Shown: positions 44,201 through 53,290, numbered from the stretch's first letter. The stretch: DNA of 64,000 bases from Eleginops maclovinus (GCF_036324505.1 NC_086366.1:21096927-21160926); one strand, 5' to 3'. Translations and numbers: made by a program. Notes: generated by a model not told the origin, from the letters alone.

Positions 44201-46304
44201 CATGGAAGCGGTGATCTGGACTTATCCTGTGAGGAAGTGGGTCAGTTGTGCTTTCTGACCTGCCTAGAGGAAGCTCGGGTCCTTAATACAAAGCTCAGAT
44301 ATGAGGCTAGTGGCCTACAGACCCAGCCAATCATAGCCCAGCAGCTCCAGCTGACTAGTGTCATCTAGCTAGTTGCTGGGTAGGGGTTTGCTATGTCTCA
44401 TAAACATGGAACTACTCATGTAAACACTTATAAAAACTACAACTAAAGCATTTTGATTCACTTTAAATATACTTAAGCTTAATTCAGCCAAACAAAAACT
44501 AGCAAACACATTCTGAACACACTAAATTAAATTAAATTAAAAATTCAGATCTATTATAGCCTCGTAGAGAACATAGCATCAGCAGGATTCGGATGTATCG
44601 GTAACAGATTATAGTTAATGGGATTAGGTAATCAGGATACAAAGAAAGTAAGTGTATTACCTTATAGTTACAATAAAAAAGACCAAAATTGGGGATCACT
44701 AGCAGGATTACCGTGTGACTAAAAAACGAAAAAGTTGATAAAGTGTTTGTTGTAAAAGGTTCAGATTATATTTCTTCTTGGTTAACTGTACTGTTCTGTA
44801 GGCTATACTTTAAGTGTGAATCTATATGCCTACTGCCTGAAATTGCTTTACGGTTTTCACTTTCTTAGCAGTATATGATTAAAACGGGGCATTTCCTGTC
44901 AGCTCAGATTTGATTCCTGCTTTTGTAAACTGTAGTTTGTGCTCATGTGTGTCATTGTTGGTGTATAGGCTACTGCCTAAAGATGCTTAATGAAAGGCAG
45001 CTTTCCCTATTAATAATACCATTTTTGATACTAATTATCTTGAGTCCTCTTTTCTAAGGTGACATTGATCTGTTTTGTGTATTTATAAGGTTTAATTGGT
45101 TATTGAGGTAAATCCAACAGTAACGAAAAGTAATCAGGTTAGTTTTATATTTTGATATTCATATTAGATCACATTATTTTACAGGAAACTACTTATTCTA
45201 ATAGATAAAGCCTCCAAACTTGGGCATTAGAGTGAAATGTCAGGTTGTCATATCAGGACTTTAAACGCTTTCAAATTCATTTGAACAATAGTGCCCCCAT
45301 TTGGTGAAATCCAGTACTCTCAGAAGCCACAAGCATTGATGGGCTTTATAAAATGTGTGACACTAAAGAAAATGACCCAGAGTGCCTCTGTGGTGCAGTC
45401 TTCAGCTTTCCACATTCGGCCTGACTCAACCCTTTGATACTGAACCATTTTGCAGCATTGAACCCCAATGGAAGCGGCAAGCTTCAAGCCAGCATGTGCA
45501 CCAAGAACATCCTCTTACCGTGGAGTCCCTGGTGGGGGAGTCGGACACCCTGTTGCCGCTCGGCTCCCATGTTGAAGAGCTGTATGCTCTGCTGCTGCTG
45601 CTGCTGCTGCTGCTGAAGGCCTCCTGGGTGGAGCTCCGCGAGAGGGCCTCCTGAGTAGAGCTCCGCGACAGGGCCAAGTAGCCGGTATGGGAGCTCGCGC
45701 CATACGAGTTGGCCACATCGGTGGCCCGACTGCGGTAGCTCCGCAGGGCACTGCTTGAAGAAGAAGGGCTGGAGGAAGAGGAGGAGGCATCACTGAGGCC
45801 CAGAGAGGCCAGGTCCCTGCTCAGGTCACTCTGGGAGACAGATTTCCGTCGGCTGAGTGAGATGCTGGAGGCCGCCGGTGAAGAGAGGTAGCTGGACTGG
45901 GCTCTGGAAGAAGAGTAAGAGCTGTAGCCGGTGTACGCTGACCCCCCGCTCAGACCCGACCCGCTGTAGCTCTTGATGGGGGTTCTGCTGAGGCTCTCGC
46001 TCCGGCGGCTGCTGAGGCTGCTGCTGAGGCTGCTGCTCCCGAGGATGTCGGTGCGCGGCACGGTGCGACCCCGGTCAGGTTCTGAGGAGGTGCTGTAGTT
46101 GCGGCTGCGGGCGGCCGAGCTGCTCAGATAGCTGGAGGAAGAGGAGTAACCTGAGGAGGAGATGGAGGAAGAGGAGGTGGGGGACTTGTAGGAGGACCGC
46201 TCGTAGGAGCTAAGACCTGGGGTCAGGGAGGAGCCGTAGGAGCTGTAGTGGCTGCTGTAGGATGGGCCAGTGTAGCGCTTGGCGGTGGAGGAGACGCGGG
46301 ACAT
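17018..46304 (-). CDS. usp2: Ubiquitin-specific protease 2, two alternative N termini
   Basis: A cysteine deubiquitinase (C19 family). Mammalian USP2 trims ubiquitin from targets such as cyclin D1, MDM2 and clock proteins; that is family knowledge, not read from this DNA. Eleven shared exons (24038 down to 17018) give 345 residues. The long form adds 262 residues from 45519-46304 (total 607; human 605). The short form adds 49 residues from 36143-36289 (total 394; human 396). Catalytic Cys lies in [14 protein letters not shown], catalytic His in [10 protein letters not shown] and the Asn/Asp in YTFNDS. A zinc site of two CxxC pairs is seen (LTCSHCGFC and [11 protein letters not shown]). [18 protein letters not shown] is the second USP box. 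All exon phases agree. No frame breaks are seen. Confidence 0.95.
17807..17858. repeat. (ATT)n / (AAT)n palindromic microsatellite
   Basis: About 11 ATT units run directly into about 7 AAT units, so the two halves are complementary and can fold back. In a usp2 intron. Confidence 0.95.
17975..18095 (-). CDS. usp2: usp2 exon with catalytic His
   Basis: Encodes [33 protein letters not shown] and YTFNDS. Donor CCAG|GTAGGTT, acceptor TGTTTCAG. Confidence 0.95.
18247..18351 (-). CDS. usp2: usp2 shared exon (LKRFSE block)
   Basis: Encodes (H)[19 protein letters not shown] through [12 protein letters not shown]. Acceptor CTGCTCAG, donor GCA|GTAAGT. Confidence 0.93.
18400..19050. other. usp2 intron without recognised elements
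   Basis: Between the LKRFSE exon and the second zinc exon. I see no repeat of a named kind, RNA gene or exon in it. Confidence 0.4.
19061..19139 (-). CDS. usp2: usp2 shared exon (second zinc CxxC)
   Basis: Encodes [20 protein letters not shown] then PKILVL. The donor is C|GTATCC, a weaker match than the others but required by phase and by family alignment. Confidence 0.9.
19336..19416 (-). CDS. usp2: usp2 shared exon
   Basis: 27 codons, [20 protein letters not shown] then LDGDEKP. Acceptor TGCTCAG, donor CCG|GTAAGAA. Confidence 0.93.
19800..20345 (+). repeat. Dispersed repeat family B copy in usp2 intron
   Basis: Contains GACAAAAAGCAGTGGGATTT, AAGACCTTATTTCAAGCTTC and ends TTTCTGCACCACTATA. 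It is the fullest forward copy in the window. Confidence 0.65.
20502..20590. repeat. (GT)n microsatellite next to a usp2 splice donor
   Basis: About 43 GT units with one AT and one TT interruption. On the usp2 strand it is a CA repeat that begins within about 15 bases of the 5' splice site at 20597. Confidence 0.97.
20598..20701 (-). CDS. usp2: usp2 shared exon (first zinc CxxC)
   Basis: Encodes [20 protein letters not shown] then [15 protein letters not shown]. The donor AAG|GTTAGG is followed almost at once by a long (CA)n run on the gene strand. Confidence 0.93.
20877..20941 (-). CDS. usp2: usp2 shared exon
   Basis: Encodes [20 protein letters not shown] then V. Acceptor GTGTTCAG, donor GTCG|GTGAGT. 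Confidence 0.93.
21480..21605 (+). repeat. LINE (CR1/L2/Rex1-type) 3'-tail remnant
   Basis: Contains AAGTCCCCTGAGACAAATGT followed by GATGTTGGGCTGGATAAATAA, a tail pattern of fish CR1-clade LINEs. Confidence 0.5.
21839..21949 (-). CDS. usp2: usp2 shared exon (QQDAQEF box)
   Basis: Encodes [20 protein letters not shown] then [16 protein letters not shown]. Acceptor TCCTGCAG, donor TGCC|GTAAGT. Confidence 0.94.
22051..22162 (-). CDS. usp2: usp2 shared exon
   Basis: Encodes [20 protein letters not shown] then [16 protein letters not shown]. Acceptor GCGGTAG, donor ACAA|GTAAGC. Confidence 0.93.
22670..22793 (-). CDS. usp2: usp2 exon with catalytic Cys
   Basis: Starts exactly at the catalytic Cys: [20 protein letters not shown], then [20 protein letters not shown]. 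Acceptor CCTCGCAG, donor GAAG|GTGAGG. Confidence 0.95.
22950..23680. repeat. Composite of nested repeats in usp2 intron
   Basis: A partial copy of the GGTTCATATTTGTATTT piggyBac-like family (23005-23135) is followed by a GCTTAGCTTAGC / GCTAAGCTAACC repeat. That repeat is split by the TTAA-flanked element at 23360-23614. A second GCTAAGCTAACC repeat copy is at 61955-62105. Confidence 0.55.
23360..23614. mobile_element. TTAA-flanked MITE, 255 bp, piggyBac-like
   Basis: TTAAAAGGGACAGTCCACTC at the left and GGAGTAAACTGTCCCTTTAA at the right are inverted copies. TTAA at each end (23360-23363 and 23611-23614) is the piggyBac target signature. Confidence 0.8.
23988..24038 (-). CDS. usp2: usp2 first shared exon, target of both alternative first exons
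   Basis: 17 codons, [17 protein letters not shown], nearly identical to the human junction exon. The acceptor is CTTTCAG and the donor ACA|GTGAGT. Phase 0 at both ends lets either first exon join in frame. Confidence 0.95.
24102..24301. repeat. Local duplication, copy A (intact), usp2 intron 1
   Basis: Runs from ACTACATGACAACTAGATTT to ATATCAATAT. It is repeated at 26660-26706 plus 27097-27247, where it is split. Confidence 0.9.
26095..26275 (+). repeat. Dispersed repeat, GCGTTGAAAGTTCAAATTATTT family
   Basis: Shares GTTCAAATTATTT, CAACGCACAACCAATCAG and AAACTAGCTGATTTTT with copies at 53290-53420 and 54040-54195. Confidence 0.65.
26660..27247. repeat. Local duplication, copy B, split by about 390 bp
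   Basis: The first 47 bp match copy A up to CACAAGAATAAA (26706). The match resumes at TTTATATTTAGCTGTGAC (27097) and continues to 27247. The 390 bp between are AT-rich with no recognised terminal repeats. Confidence 0.88.
27940..28160 (-). promoter_or_regulatory. GC-rich promoter-like block inside usp2 intron 1
   Basis: On the minus strand, in order: X-box-like GCGTTGCTACGGA, CRE-like GTGACGTC, CCAAT in AGCCAATGGCG, TATA-like TTAATAAAAG and CArG-like CTATTTTTGG. Then comes an ATG (27975-27977) and a donor-like AAA|GTGAGG. CpG density is well above the flanks. The spacing of motifs is that of a real promoter. It lies between the short-form first exon and the first shared exon of usp2. Confidence 0.5.
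28537..28568. repeat. (GT)n microsatellite
   Basis: About 16 uninterrupted GT units. Confidence 0.95.
28855..29190 (+). repeat. Dispersed repeat family B copy
   Basis: Contains GACAAAAAGCAATGGGATTT and TTCAGACCTTATTTCAGGAT. Confidence 0.65.
29382..29651 (-). pseudogene. Non-LTR retrotransposon ORF2 C-terminal fragment
   Basis: 89 codons ending [13 protein letters not shown], with [32 protein letters not shown] and AWERLGIP. This is the tail of the reverse-transcriptase polyprotein in many fish LINEs; the RT core itself is absent. It is a 5'-truncated insertion, typical of LINEs, in antisense to nothing (same strand as usp2). Confidence 0.8.
30991..31422 (+). mobile_element. piggyBac-like MITE (family A), nearly full length
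   Basis: The left end AAAGGGGCCCTATT and right end CATAATAGGCACTCTTTAA are inverted versions of one another. The middle has TCAGGTTCATATTTGTATTT, ATGTCTCCATGCTTTAAT and GCAGACCATTTACAT. Further copies are at 23005-23135, 43906-44260, 47450-47747 (reverse), 47885-47980 (reverse) and 56600-57060. Confidence 0.75.
31430..33990. other. usp2 intron, no recognised elements
   Basis: AT-rich intron. A C-run at about 32257-32267 and a moderately GC-rich patch at 32270-32650 are seen; neither has a supported gene. The ORFs in the GC-rich patch have no family likeness. Confidence 0.4.
33996..34045. repeat. Compound stem-loop in usp2 intron 1
   Basis: The outer stem GGCCTCGGTG (33996-34005) pairs with CACCGAGGCC (34036-34045). 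A second stem, GTGTCTC (34003-34009) with GAGACAC (34014-34020), has a 4-base loop. Both stems are perfect; they overlap by three bases, so they are alternatives or slightly shortened together. Confidence 0.88.
34050..36142. other. usp2 intron, no recognised elements
   Basis: Ordinary intron between the stem-loop and the short-form exon. I see no exon, repeat family or RNA gene in it. Confidence 0.4.
36143..36298 (-). CDS. usp2: usp2 short-isoform (USP2b/USP2-45 type) first coding exon
   Basis: Encodes [20 protein letters not shown] and continues to [12 protein letters not shown], then the donor CAAG|GTAAGAG. It matches the 49-residue human USP2b-specific N terminus. The ATG at 36287-36289 aligns with the human start; an in-frame ATG at 36296-36298 would add MPS and cannot be excluded. 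In mammals this isoform is clock-regulated, which is family knowledge. A D-box-like GTTATGCAG lies at 36333-36341, about 45 bp upstream, but no CACGTG E-box was seen nearby. Confidence 0.92.
36290..36420 (-). promoter_or_regulatory. usp2b proximal promoter region
   Basis: GC-rich block upstream of the short-form ATG. On the gene strand there is a TATA-like CTATAGAAAA (about 36385-36394) roughly 95 bp before the ATG and a D-box-like GTTATGCAG (36333-36341). These are motif readings only. Confidence 0.4.
36430..38180. other. Upstream of the short form, within the long-form intron
   Basis: CpG-richer up to about 36730 (GCCTACGTCACATACC, CRE-like), then AT-rich. No further gene is recognised. 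Confidence 0.4.
38187..38267. repeat. (TG)n microsatellite
   Basis: About 40 uninterrupted TG units. Confidence 0.97.
38790..38935 (+). repeat. CR1/Rex1-type LINE 3'-tail remnant
   Basis: CTGTAAAGGCCCCTGAGACA followed by GATGATATTGGGCAACATGAATAAAGTTGAATT, similar to the remnant at 21480-21605. Confidence 0.6.
39530..39680 (+). repeat. LINE-like 3' tail ending TTTGAATCTTGAA
   Basis: AATGTGCTATATAAATGTATG and then AACAATAAAGCAATTGACTC TTTGAATCTTGAA, a tail pattern of fish non-LTR elements. Confidence 0.5.
39690..41930. other. usp2 long-form intron, no recognised elements
   Basis: AT-rich sequence with no supported exon, RNA gene or named repeat. Confidence 0.4.
41935..42350 (+). repeat. Dispersed repeat family B copy
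   Basis: Contains TTTCAGCAGGATATTAACAC and AAAGCTAACGTTAGGAC and ends near ATTGCTGCACCCC. Its phrases match the copy at 19800-20345. Confidence 0.55.
43906..44260 (+). mobile_element. piggyBac-like MITE (family A), right end damaged
   Basis: Starts GAAGGGGCCCTATTAAATTC and contains GACATGTCTCCATGCTTGAA and CAGTCTGCTCTGATTGGTTA. The usual right end is not found. Confidence 0.7.
44270..45518. other. Intron flanking the long-form first coding exon
   Basis: No gene or repeat family recognised. The stretch 45360-45518 reads out of the usp2 exon into intron and is not coding. Confidence 0.4.
45519..46304 (-). CDS. usp2: usp2 long-isoform (USP2a/USP2-69 type) first coding exon
   Basis: 262 codons from ATG at 46302-46304 ([13 protein letters not shown]; human MSQLSSTLKRYTE) to DSPTRDST before the donor CACG|GTAAGAGG. 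It is very rich in serine and tyrosine ([28 protein letters not shown]). The block [15 protein letters not shown] aligns with a conserved human USP2a stretch. Close to the end are two copies of ALSRSSTQE and an eight-serine run encoded by AGC repeats. The acceptor for the upstream noncoding exon is GGCTGCAG ending at 46366. Confidence 0.93.
45589..45617. repeat. Coding (CTG/CAG)n trinucleotide repeat
   Basis: About nine CTG units on the plus strand, read as AGC serine codons in usp2; other frames would give polyalanine or polyleucine. Confidence 0.93.
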
Positions 46305-46365
46305 GCTGCTGCTGCTGCGGGTTTCTCAGCCAAAGGGAGGGAGAGCCTCTGGAAGACTGCATCGA
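46305..46365 (-). other. usp2: usp2 long-form 5' UTR part of exon
   Basis: From the acceptor GTGGCTGCAG to the ATG, 61 bases, including a short GCAGCAGCAGCAGC run just before the start. Confidence 0.75.
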
Positions 46366-46369
46366 CTGC

Positions 46370-47440
46370 AGCCACAGCAAAGACACACAAGTATTAGTTC
46401 ATCAGCAAAAATCAGATCAATACTCACACTACAGCAACATTTATCCTCGCTTCACTAAGCATTAAACGGCCTTCAAAGACAGAAAGATGCAGGAATGTGC
46501 ATCACTGACTTTAACACTTCTAGATTTTTGGCAGACATTACCAAACACTGATACCACTTTAATCCATCTACTTTTCATCTGTTTTTATCCCTGACTCTCA
46601 GGCGGACATTAGCTTCAATATAAACTGTAACTTCCATAATTTCCAGAATCTTCCATATCATGTGCTCTCTTGCTAACAGTGTCAAGAGTTGATGATATTT
46701 CTGCATGGTTCATGCAGTAGTAAGTGGAAATGGATCTGAAATGTCTTCAAAGCCTTAGTCTACAGAGATAATGGACTTCTTTTACAAATTTTAGAGTAGA
46801 ACTTGACCACATAACCATAAATCAGTGCTCACGCTCCTCTGCAGGCTTCCTGTAAATAATGTATGTTTGTTTGTGCAGGATAATTTGGCTCTCAGCATCG
46901 GACAGATGCGGTCGGGCCCACTACAAAATATTTTCCTTTCATGTTGTGATTTAACCCAAGTATTTTCATCATAATTGAATGATTAGGCAAACGAACATGC
47001 TATGTTATAATCCAGTAAACCAGATCAGTATAACTAGAGCCAAGCCCGTTCAGGATGCATTTACAATAGCAAGGCTACAATGTATGAATCATGACAGCAA
47101 ACGCTTCCATGGAATAGCTAGTAAATATGTAATGCCCCATCAGAATCACAAAATAAACTAATGCATAATTCTGATCGCAGTGCAATATTTAGTATTTAGT
47201 AAGTCAAAATATGTAAAAATATCGTTTAGCATGAAGTATTGTTGTGCTGAGAAGTACCGACCTGCATACGGTATTTAACGGACTTAATATAAAACCCTTC
47301 TTTAACAGTTATTCTTTTTTACTTAATCTTCGTGGATCTGAAACCATGTGCCAAAAAATGTATTTCAAGTAAAAAGAGTGCCTCTTTAAAAAAAATTATT
47401 TCAGTCATATATGGTTCAATATTTACCACTGCTATTCCTT
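46370..47440. other. usp2 intron 5' to the long-form coding exon
   Basis: No supported features. Ordinary AT-rich sequence. Confidence 0.4.
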
Positions 47441-47449
47441 TGTTTACTT

Positions 47450-47747
47450 CTGTAACATAGTGACATCAATACGTAACATGCGCTTCTATTGGCTTGCTCT
47501 TTGTACGTGATAGGCTAAGGGACGGGACATCTCTAAGCGATTGACCCATCACAACAGAGCCGGCCAGCTAGCCAATCAGAGCAGACTTGGTTCTGGTTTC
47601 AGACAGAGGGTGAAAAGAGGTTCTGCAGCACAGACAGTATGAGAAAAATAAAGAGCTTTTTGAACATTAAAGCATGGAAACATGTCCCAGTAGAGACACA
47701 CAATACAAATATGAACCTGAAAGTGAGCATACAAAGCCTCTTTAAGT
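47450..47747 (-). mobile_element. piggyBac-like MITE (family A), reverse copy
   Basis: GCATACAAAGCCTCTTTAA at the right is the reversed family end. TTCTGCAGCACAGACAGTAT and AAGCATGGAAACATGTC lie inside. Confidence 0.72.
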
Positions 47748-47884
47748 ATTAAATCTGAGTACTTCCTCCACCAATGAGTAAATAGATGATATAGAGATAA
47801 AGACAGTGCACCAATATCAACAATCTAGTTAGCAACATTAGATAATCGGAATCTACTTTCTAAATATCTAAAAAGAATAATTTT

Positions 47885-47980
47885 GAACATTAAAGTGTGG
47901 TAACATGTCACGGCAGAGCCACAAAACACTAATATGATAGGATATAAGATATGCATATAAGGGCCCCTTTAAATGCTGCC
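47885..47980 (-). repeat. piggyBac-like MITE (family A), short reverse remnant
   Basis: TTGAACATTAAAGTGTGGTA through ATAAGGGGCCCCTTTAAA-like end. It lies 140 bp from a longer copy in the same orientation. Confidence 0.65.
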
Positions 47981-47999
47981 TTTATTCAGGCATTGACAG

Positions 48000-50930
48000 C
48001 GCATGGCTGCTTATACATGGGTCCTTTACCATAAGCCCACGTCACGCAACTGCAAGAGCATGACATACAATCCAGCAGAGACAGATCTGTAGTGACATAA
48101 TTAGTACTAGCTAACATGTTTGCTGATACACTATTAATGCTTGAGTTAATGCTCAACCAGGGCACAGCATTTCTTTCCTTTTTTGTAAACCTATTGGGAC
48201 CTCCAACTTCAACCCTATTCTAAAATCAAGGGAGGTGAATATAAAAATGGAAAATAATCTCCTGACTATTACGAAATCTCAAATTGCAAATCCCCCCTCT
48301 CTGTCTCTGGGTGTAGTGAGTGTCTCCCCTGTCTATAATGGGACAGTCCGGCAGTTGGAGGTGAAGCCAGGCAGCGAGAACAGTGTGTTCCTGTGGCGGC
48401 TGAGGCAGAGAGAGGCTCTTGTTCACATGCTCAGCAGCCAGAGTCTGAATAAATAAAAGTATCTGGTGTTGCTGATCCGTGTTGAGTTCAGTGAGGGAGG
48501 CTCCTGTTTCTTTAATCTGTCTCTCTCCCCTCTTCTCTCTCTGTATCTCCCTCTCCCTTCCTCCTCGGCACCCTGCCTTCTCTTCCGAGTGCACCTACTT
48601 CCCTGGCTGTAATTTCCCCTCCTTCTGGGTCTCTATCGCTTTCTCCCTCTGCATCTCTCTTTCTGTGACCACGGCTTAATCAATAATTCAGGATATGGAC
48701 CTGAAGACAGGCCAACACACACTGCTGGCCAAACACACATGCCAGGCAGGCGGCAGTGGCTGTTCACTTCAGTAATGCTAGCCAGGCTGATAGCACAGAG
48801 GCCCTGCTCTTAGTCAGCTAGCTAAAGAAAGACTTGGTAAGTTGCTTCTGACATTTTGCAGCAGCAGCACTGACGTTCGGAGGGTCTCCTTTTGGTTGTG
48901 CATTGAAACAGACAATAGGAAAATATTAACAATCTGGCAGAAATTATAGTTTTTGGATCTGGATTTACTAGCCATACTCTATAATGTCAATTGCTGGTGA
49001 TGGTAAATTGTACAAAAAGATTTAGGAGCCATGAATATCAGAGGTGGAGATTTTCGTTGTAAATTCAATTAGGTTTTGAGTGTTTATATTTTAGTATTTG
49101 TTTTTAATTTTGTGAGGAATTATGGTTTGGATTGGTTGATGGGCTGTGAATGTATTCACCTGTTCGCCTGACCAATTAGCTAACGCTTTCACTGTGTGTA
49201 GTGCATTATCCACACACTTGTTATGCGCTACTTATAATACCTGCTTTTCATAGTGTAAAATCATAATAATAAGTATTCACAATACCTTATATCAATATTT
49301 TTGACAAATAATAAAGCATGTTTTAATTACTTAGAAGGTTATAGGTTAAAATTGCTGCTAATTCACTGACTTTTTTTGCAAGGATCATAGTATATAACTC
49401 CCATAGTTAGCAATGCATTACATTAATGCATAATAATGTGATTTGTGAACAAATGTGAAGTTACTCAAATGGGAATTGTTTGCTTTATATGAGTAATTGT
49501 AATAAATTCACATAAACTATGATCAGGTTATATAATAAGTTAGTTTATTATTTCACCTTAATAATATTTATAAAGTACATTATCATGTTTTATGATTATA
49601 TTTAAAGTGGATAATTGAATTTATTCAGCGCCTTTAGCTTATTATAATACTTAAAAGTAGTGTTATATTGTATTATAATGTGTAAAAAGTGTTACCACAA
49701 ATGTATCTCAAATGGAGGTCTGTGTTTTATTTGGGGATCGGCGATATTTTGGAAGTGGCAAACCCTGGAATAAGCGTCTCTGAACCCGAGGCTGCACCAC
49801 CTTGGCCTTGGTTCAACCTCCGACCTTGCGCCAACTGCTTCCCGCTACACCTCTCTGTATCCCCACAACAACCCGGTGCAGCGCAGAGAAACAAGCTCGG
49901 GCTAGCCTGGTGGGCGAGCTGAGTGAACATTGAAGTGCAAACAGCAAATCACGCCCGTGGGAGTAACACCACCACAGTAGTAACCAGTAGTTACCATAGC
50001 TACTGTGGCAACATGCTGCATTTGTTTTCTTGCTACCAACGCAAAAAAGACTTAGAAGTAGCAGCAGGCCAATATACACTACTATCAGACTGCTCATTAT
50101 GGTCTGTAGTCCTTTTATTTCTTTAGAAAACCCCCCCAGGCATGAGAAAAATGATGCTGCTGGAGATTTATAGAACAGGATAAGATAGAAACAAAAATGA
50201 GAAGTCAGAGGAAAATAGAATGTGAAAGGGTGTAAATATGAGATTCTGCTCCTTTGAAAGAGAAAACTGAGTTTACAATGGTATCAGGCGAGTGAAAAGG
50301 TCCACTGAGAGAGAACCCAATTGTTGTTAAACAGAAAGAAGACATTGGGAATTTGAATTTAGACAAGCAGTATCGAGGACATTCTGCATTCATTCAATCA
50401 TTCAGCTTTATTGCTAAACCCCTATGAGCCTAAACCCAAATAATTCAGCATATAGGAATACCTTTAATTAACTTTAACGTTTGCCTTAATATGATAACTC
50501 TGTAAGTGTGTGCATCTACAGTATTTTACATAATTAAACATACATACAACATCAAGCTAGAAATGGTTGATTTCTTTCCCTAAAAAATTCAAGTTTTTGA
50601 AGATGGTGGGGGGGTGTGGGGGGGGGTGCTGCGGGGATCTCAGCAGCTGACTGCTGGCAGACTTTGGCAAAGAGCCGGGGAGATGAGGTTTCACTTACTG
50701 GGCAGGTTTCAGAGAGCCAAGCTAAAAACTTTTCAGGAACCAAGCTTTCACAACCGTTATGGATTCAAGACACATGTAAATACGAAGACAACAAATCTAA
50801 AAACAACAACAACAGAACACTAGCAGCTATTGGTTAATAAGAATAGTTGAGTGAAATCATCAGATGAGCTTTGACACTGGGAATGGACAGCATAAAATGT
50901 TACTTTAAAGCTAATTATTCAATATTTGTA
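48000..50930. other. usp2 intron, no recognised elements
   Basis: Includes a CT-rich patch (48520-48670) and G-runs at about 50606-50630. Open frames here lack family likeness or codon bias. Confidence 0.4.
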
Positions 50931-50944
50931 TTAAAATAATTGAA

Positions 50945-51300
50945 TAAAGTGGTGCAGGAATAAGTCTTAAAACTTGGAAATGACTTAGCATTGAATTGCG
51001 AACCCTGGTCTTGAAGTCAGAGTATTTTTTTTTACAGGCTTGTGTTTAGAAGCCTGAAATAGGGTCTGTGGTTAACACAAGTTTGAGGGATTGCATGTTT
51101 GGTTCCACAACATAAATATGTCAGTAAATTCCCCACTCAAGAATGTCCAAAGCATTTATGTGTCATAGAAAATGGTGGTTGCTAAGTGACTAAATTTACT
51201 ACCAAACGTGATAATGCCATAACGAGTCCGCCTTTAGCTTAGTGGTGGTGATGCACAGCCATCTGACCGTGATGTAGTTATAGCTGTAAGAGCCATTTAA
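50945..51300 (-). repeat. Dispersed repeat family B, reverse copy
   Basis: Starts GTGGTGCAGGAATAAG and contains AGAAGCCTGAAATAGGGTCT and AACGAGTCCGCCTTTAGCTT. Confidence 0.7.
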
Positions 51301-51320
51301 TGAGAGTTCATCTTTGGGCT

Positions 51321-51984
51321 TTAAAGGTACCCTATTATGCAAAATGCACTTTTTGATGTCTTTTATACATAAATATGTGTCCCCGGTGTGTGAGTAGACT
51401 CACAAAGTGTCAGAAAATTACAACCCTCTCTCTTTTCCTCCTTATCCACATACAGTATCTAAAAACGGGGGTACAAACTAGCTGATCCAGATCTGCTCCG
51501 GTTATGACGTTATATCGGACATTTGGGCTGGCTTTACATTGAACTCCTGGCAACGTCTCACCCACGTGACACGTCCCAACCTGTCATCCCCCATGTACAG
51601 TCGGCGAGCTGAATCCCCTCCTCAGCACCTCTGTGTCTCTGTGTATTCAGCAGGATGTCTGCAGGAGGGACTTAGAGTTGTAAAACATATAATGTCACGG
51701 CAGCATTTAGATGAGTATTTTCTCCCGGTAAAAAACGTTCACAGAGGAAAAAGATCTGCATGACGGTCCAAAGGGGCATGGCCAGCTTCAGCTCACCTCA
51801 AATTTGAAATAACAGTCACAGAATCAGCACTTCAGGAACAGGGCTGAAATAGAGGGGGATGAGGCATGCTACAATGGTCGATCTGTTTGCTATTTTGAGC
51901 AAAACACTTCACAGAAAAAGGTTTTGTGTAGATATAGCCTTACAATATATTGTTTTTAATTATAGCATAATAGGAGACCGTTAA
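51321..51984. mobile_element. TTAA-flanked MITE, 664 bp, piggyBac-like
   Basis: Left TTAAAGGTACCCTATTATGC and right GCATAATAGGAGACCGTTAA are inverted copies with three mismatches. TTAA occurs at both ends (51321-51324 and 51981-51984). It has no transposase frame. Confidence 0.85.
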
Positions 51985-52979
51985 AGCTGATTGGGTGTTA
52001 ATCACTGTCTGTGCCATAGGGTGTTCCTGTCAGGTTACCTATGGCGCTGGTATTTAAGGTTGGTTTTGTCACCTGATCGGGTGTGTCTGACCCCAGTAGC
52101 GCAAGCATGAGCGCTGCAAATGATAGTTTGTTGTTGAATGAATGGAAATTGACTATGCCATAAATGAATTGTATTATTCCGCACCTCGATACAAGCCTAC
52201 CGATTCCTCATTACAATAAGAACACAACTGCTATCGTATCAACTCAGTTCAGCGTGTCAGACACCCACAGGAGTTAGCGATTTGGTTGTACAGTACTCAA
52301 AGCTCTCATCAACCTATTGAACTTAAACTTTCATTCACCAGGTAACCAGCATGTGGCAAAACCGTTGACTTGAATTATCTAAAACTACAGATAAGTACTT
52401 TAAAAAAGAGAAAGAAATATTAAGTTTAGAGACTTATATTATAAAATCTGTTAAACATAATATGAACCCTGAATAGTTCATCTCAACTATCATCAATGAA
52501 AAATACCAGATGAGATACAACTGATGAGGGCCACAGAAACACTTTCTTTTGTTGGTTTTGTTTGGGTCTACTATCTCGCTGAATTGTACTCCTGTTGAAA
52601 ATCCATCATTCTAATGAGTCAGTGAGTCAGTGCATAATACCCTCCCAGGTCTCTTCTGAGCCGATTAAAGAGCGGAGCCTATCTCAAGTGCGTTAGAGGA
52701 GTGTGAGTGATGACGCAGGATGCCGTAGCTGCCGTATCCCGAGGTGACACTTCATGAATGTAACATCAGCATGGATCCTCTGGTGATTTGGACTGATAGC
52801 ATGTGTGACTGTGTGGAGTTATGTGCCAGGAGGCTAACCAGCACCTCTCTGTCTACCAAGCTACACTCGTAAATGATGTTGCCATTTAGAGTAGAATACA
52901 CATAAAGCAGGGTATGCTTCAAGCGGCATTCACATGACATGCGGTGAAAGGGCTCGCTGTTTCTAAGCAGAGTGGTGCA

Positions 52980-53290
52980 GCCTGACGCAGCGAAATGTTC
53001 AAAAGTCAATTAAAAACCTATCTTTTTAATATGGCTTTTAATTTGGGTTAACTTTCAATTCTCACTGGTATCATTGTCCATGTTTTACTGTATTTATTCT
53101 GTTTGCTTTATTAAACATTTTTTATTTTCTTTGTTTAATTGTTTTATTTTAACCTATTTTAATTTCTTCTCAGCTTCACTTCAAGGGAATTTCAGTAGGA
53201 TCACTGATGATGTTTTAGACTATTCGCTATCTATTTTTAATATTGTTGTTATGTTTTCTTCTTGTTCTGTAAAGCCTTTTGGATAATTGA
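52980..53290 (+). repeat. LINE-like 3' region remnant
   Basis: Phrases such as GTCAATTAAAAACCTATCTT TTTAATATGGCTTTTA and TTCTGTAAAGCCTTTTGG resemble fish LINE 3' regions. Weak call. Confidence 0.35.

Noticed and set aside
48226..48594. Minus-strand 122-residue open frame
   Set aside because: Low-complexity start (GGREREIQREKRG) from a CT-rich tract; no splice context or family likeness.
49689..50126. Cluster of short open frames on both strands
   Set aside because: No splice sites or family likeness; probably a moderately GC-rich intron patch.
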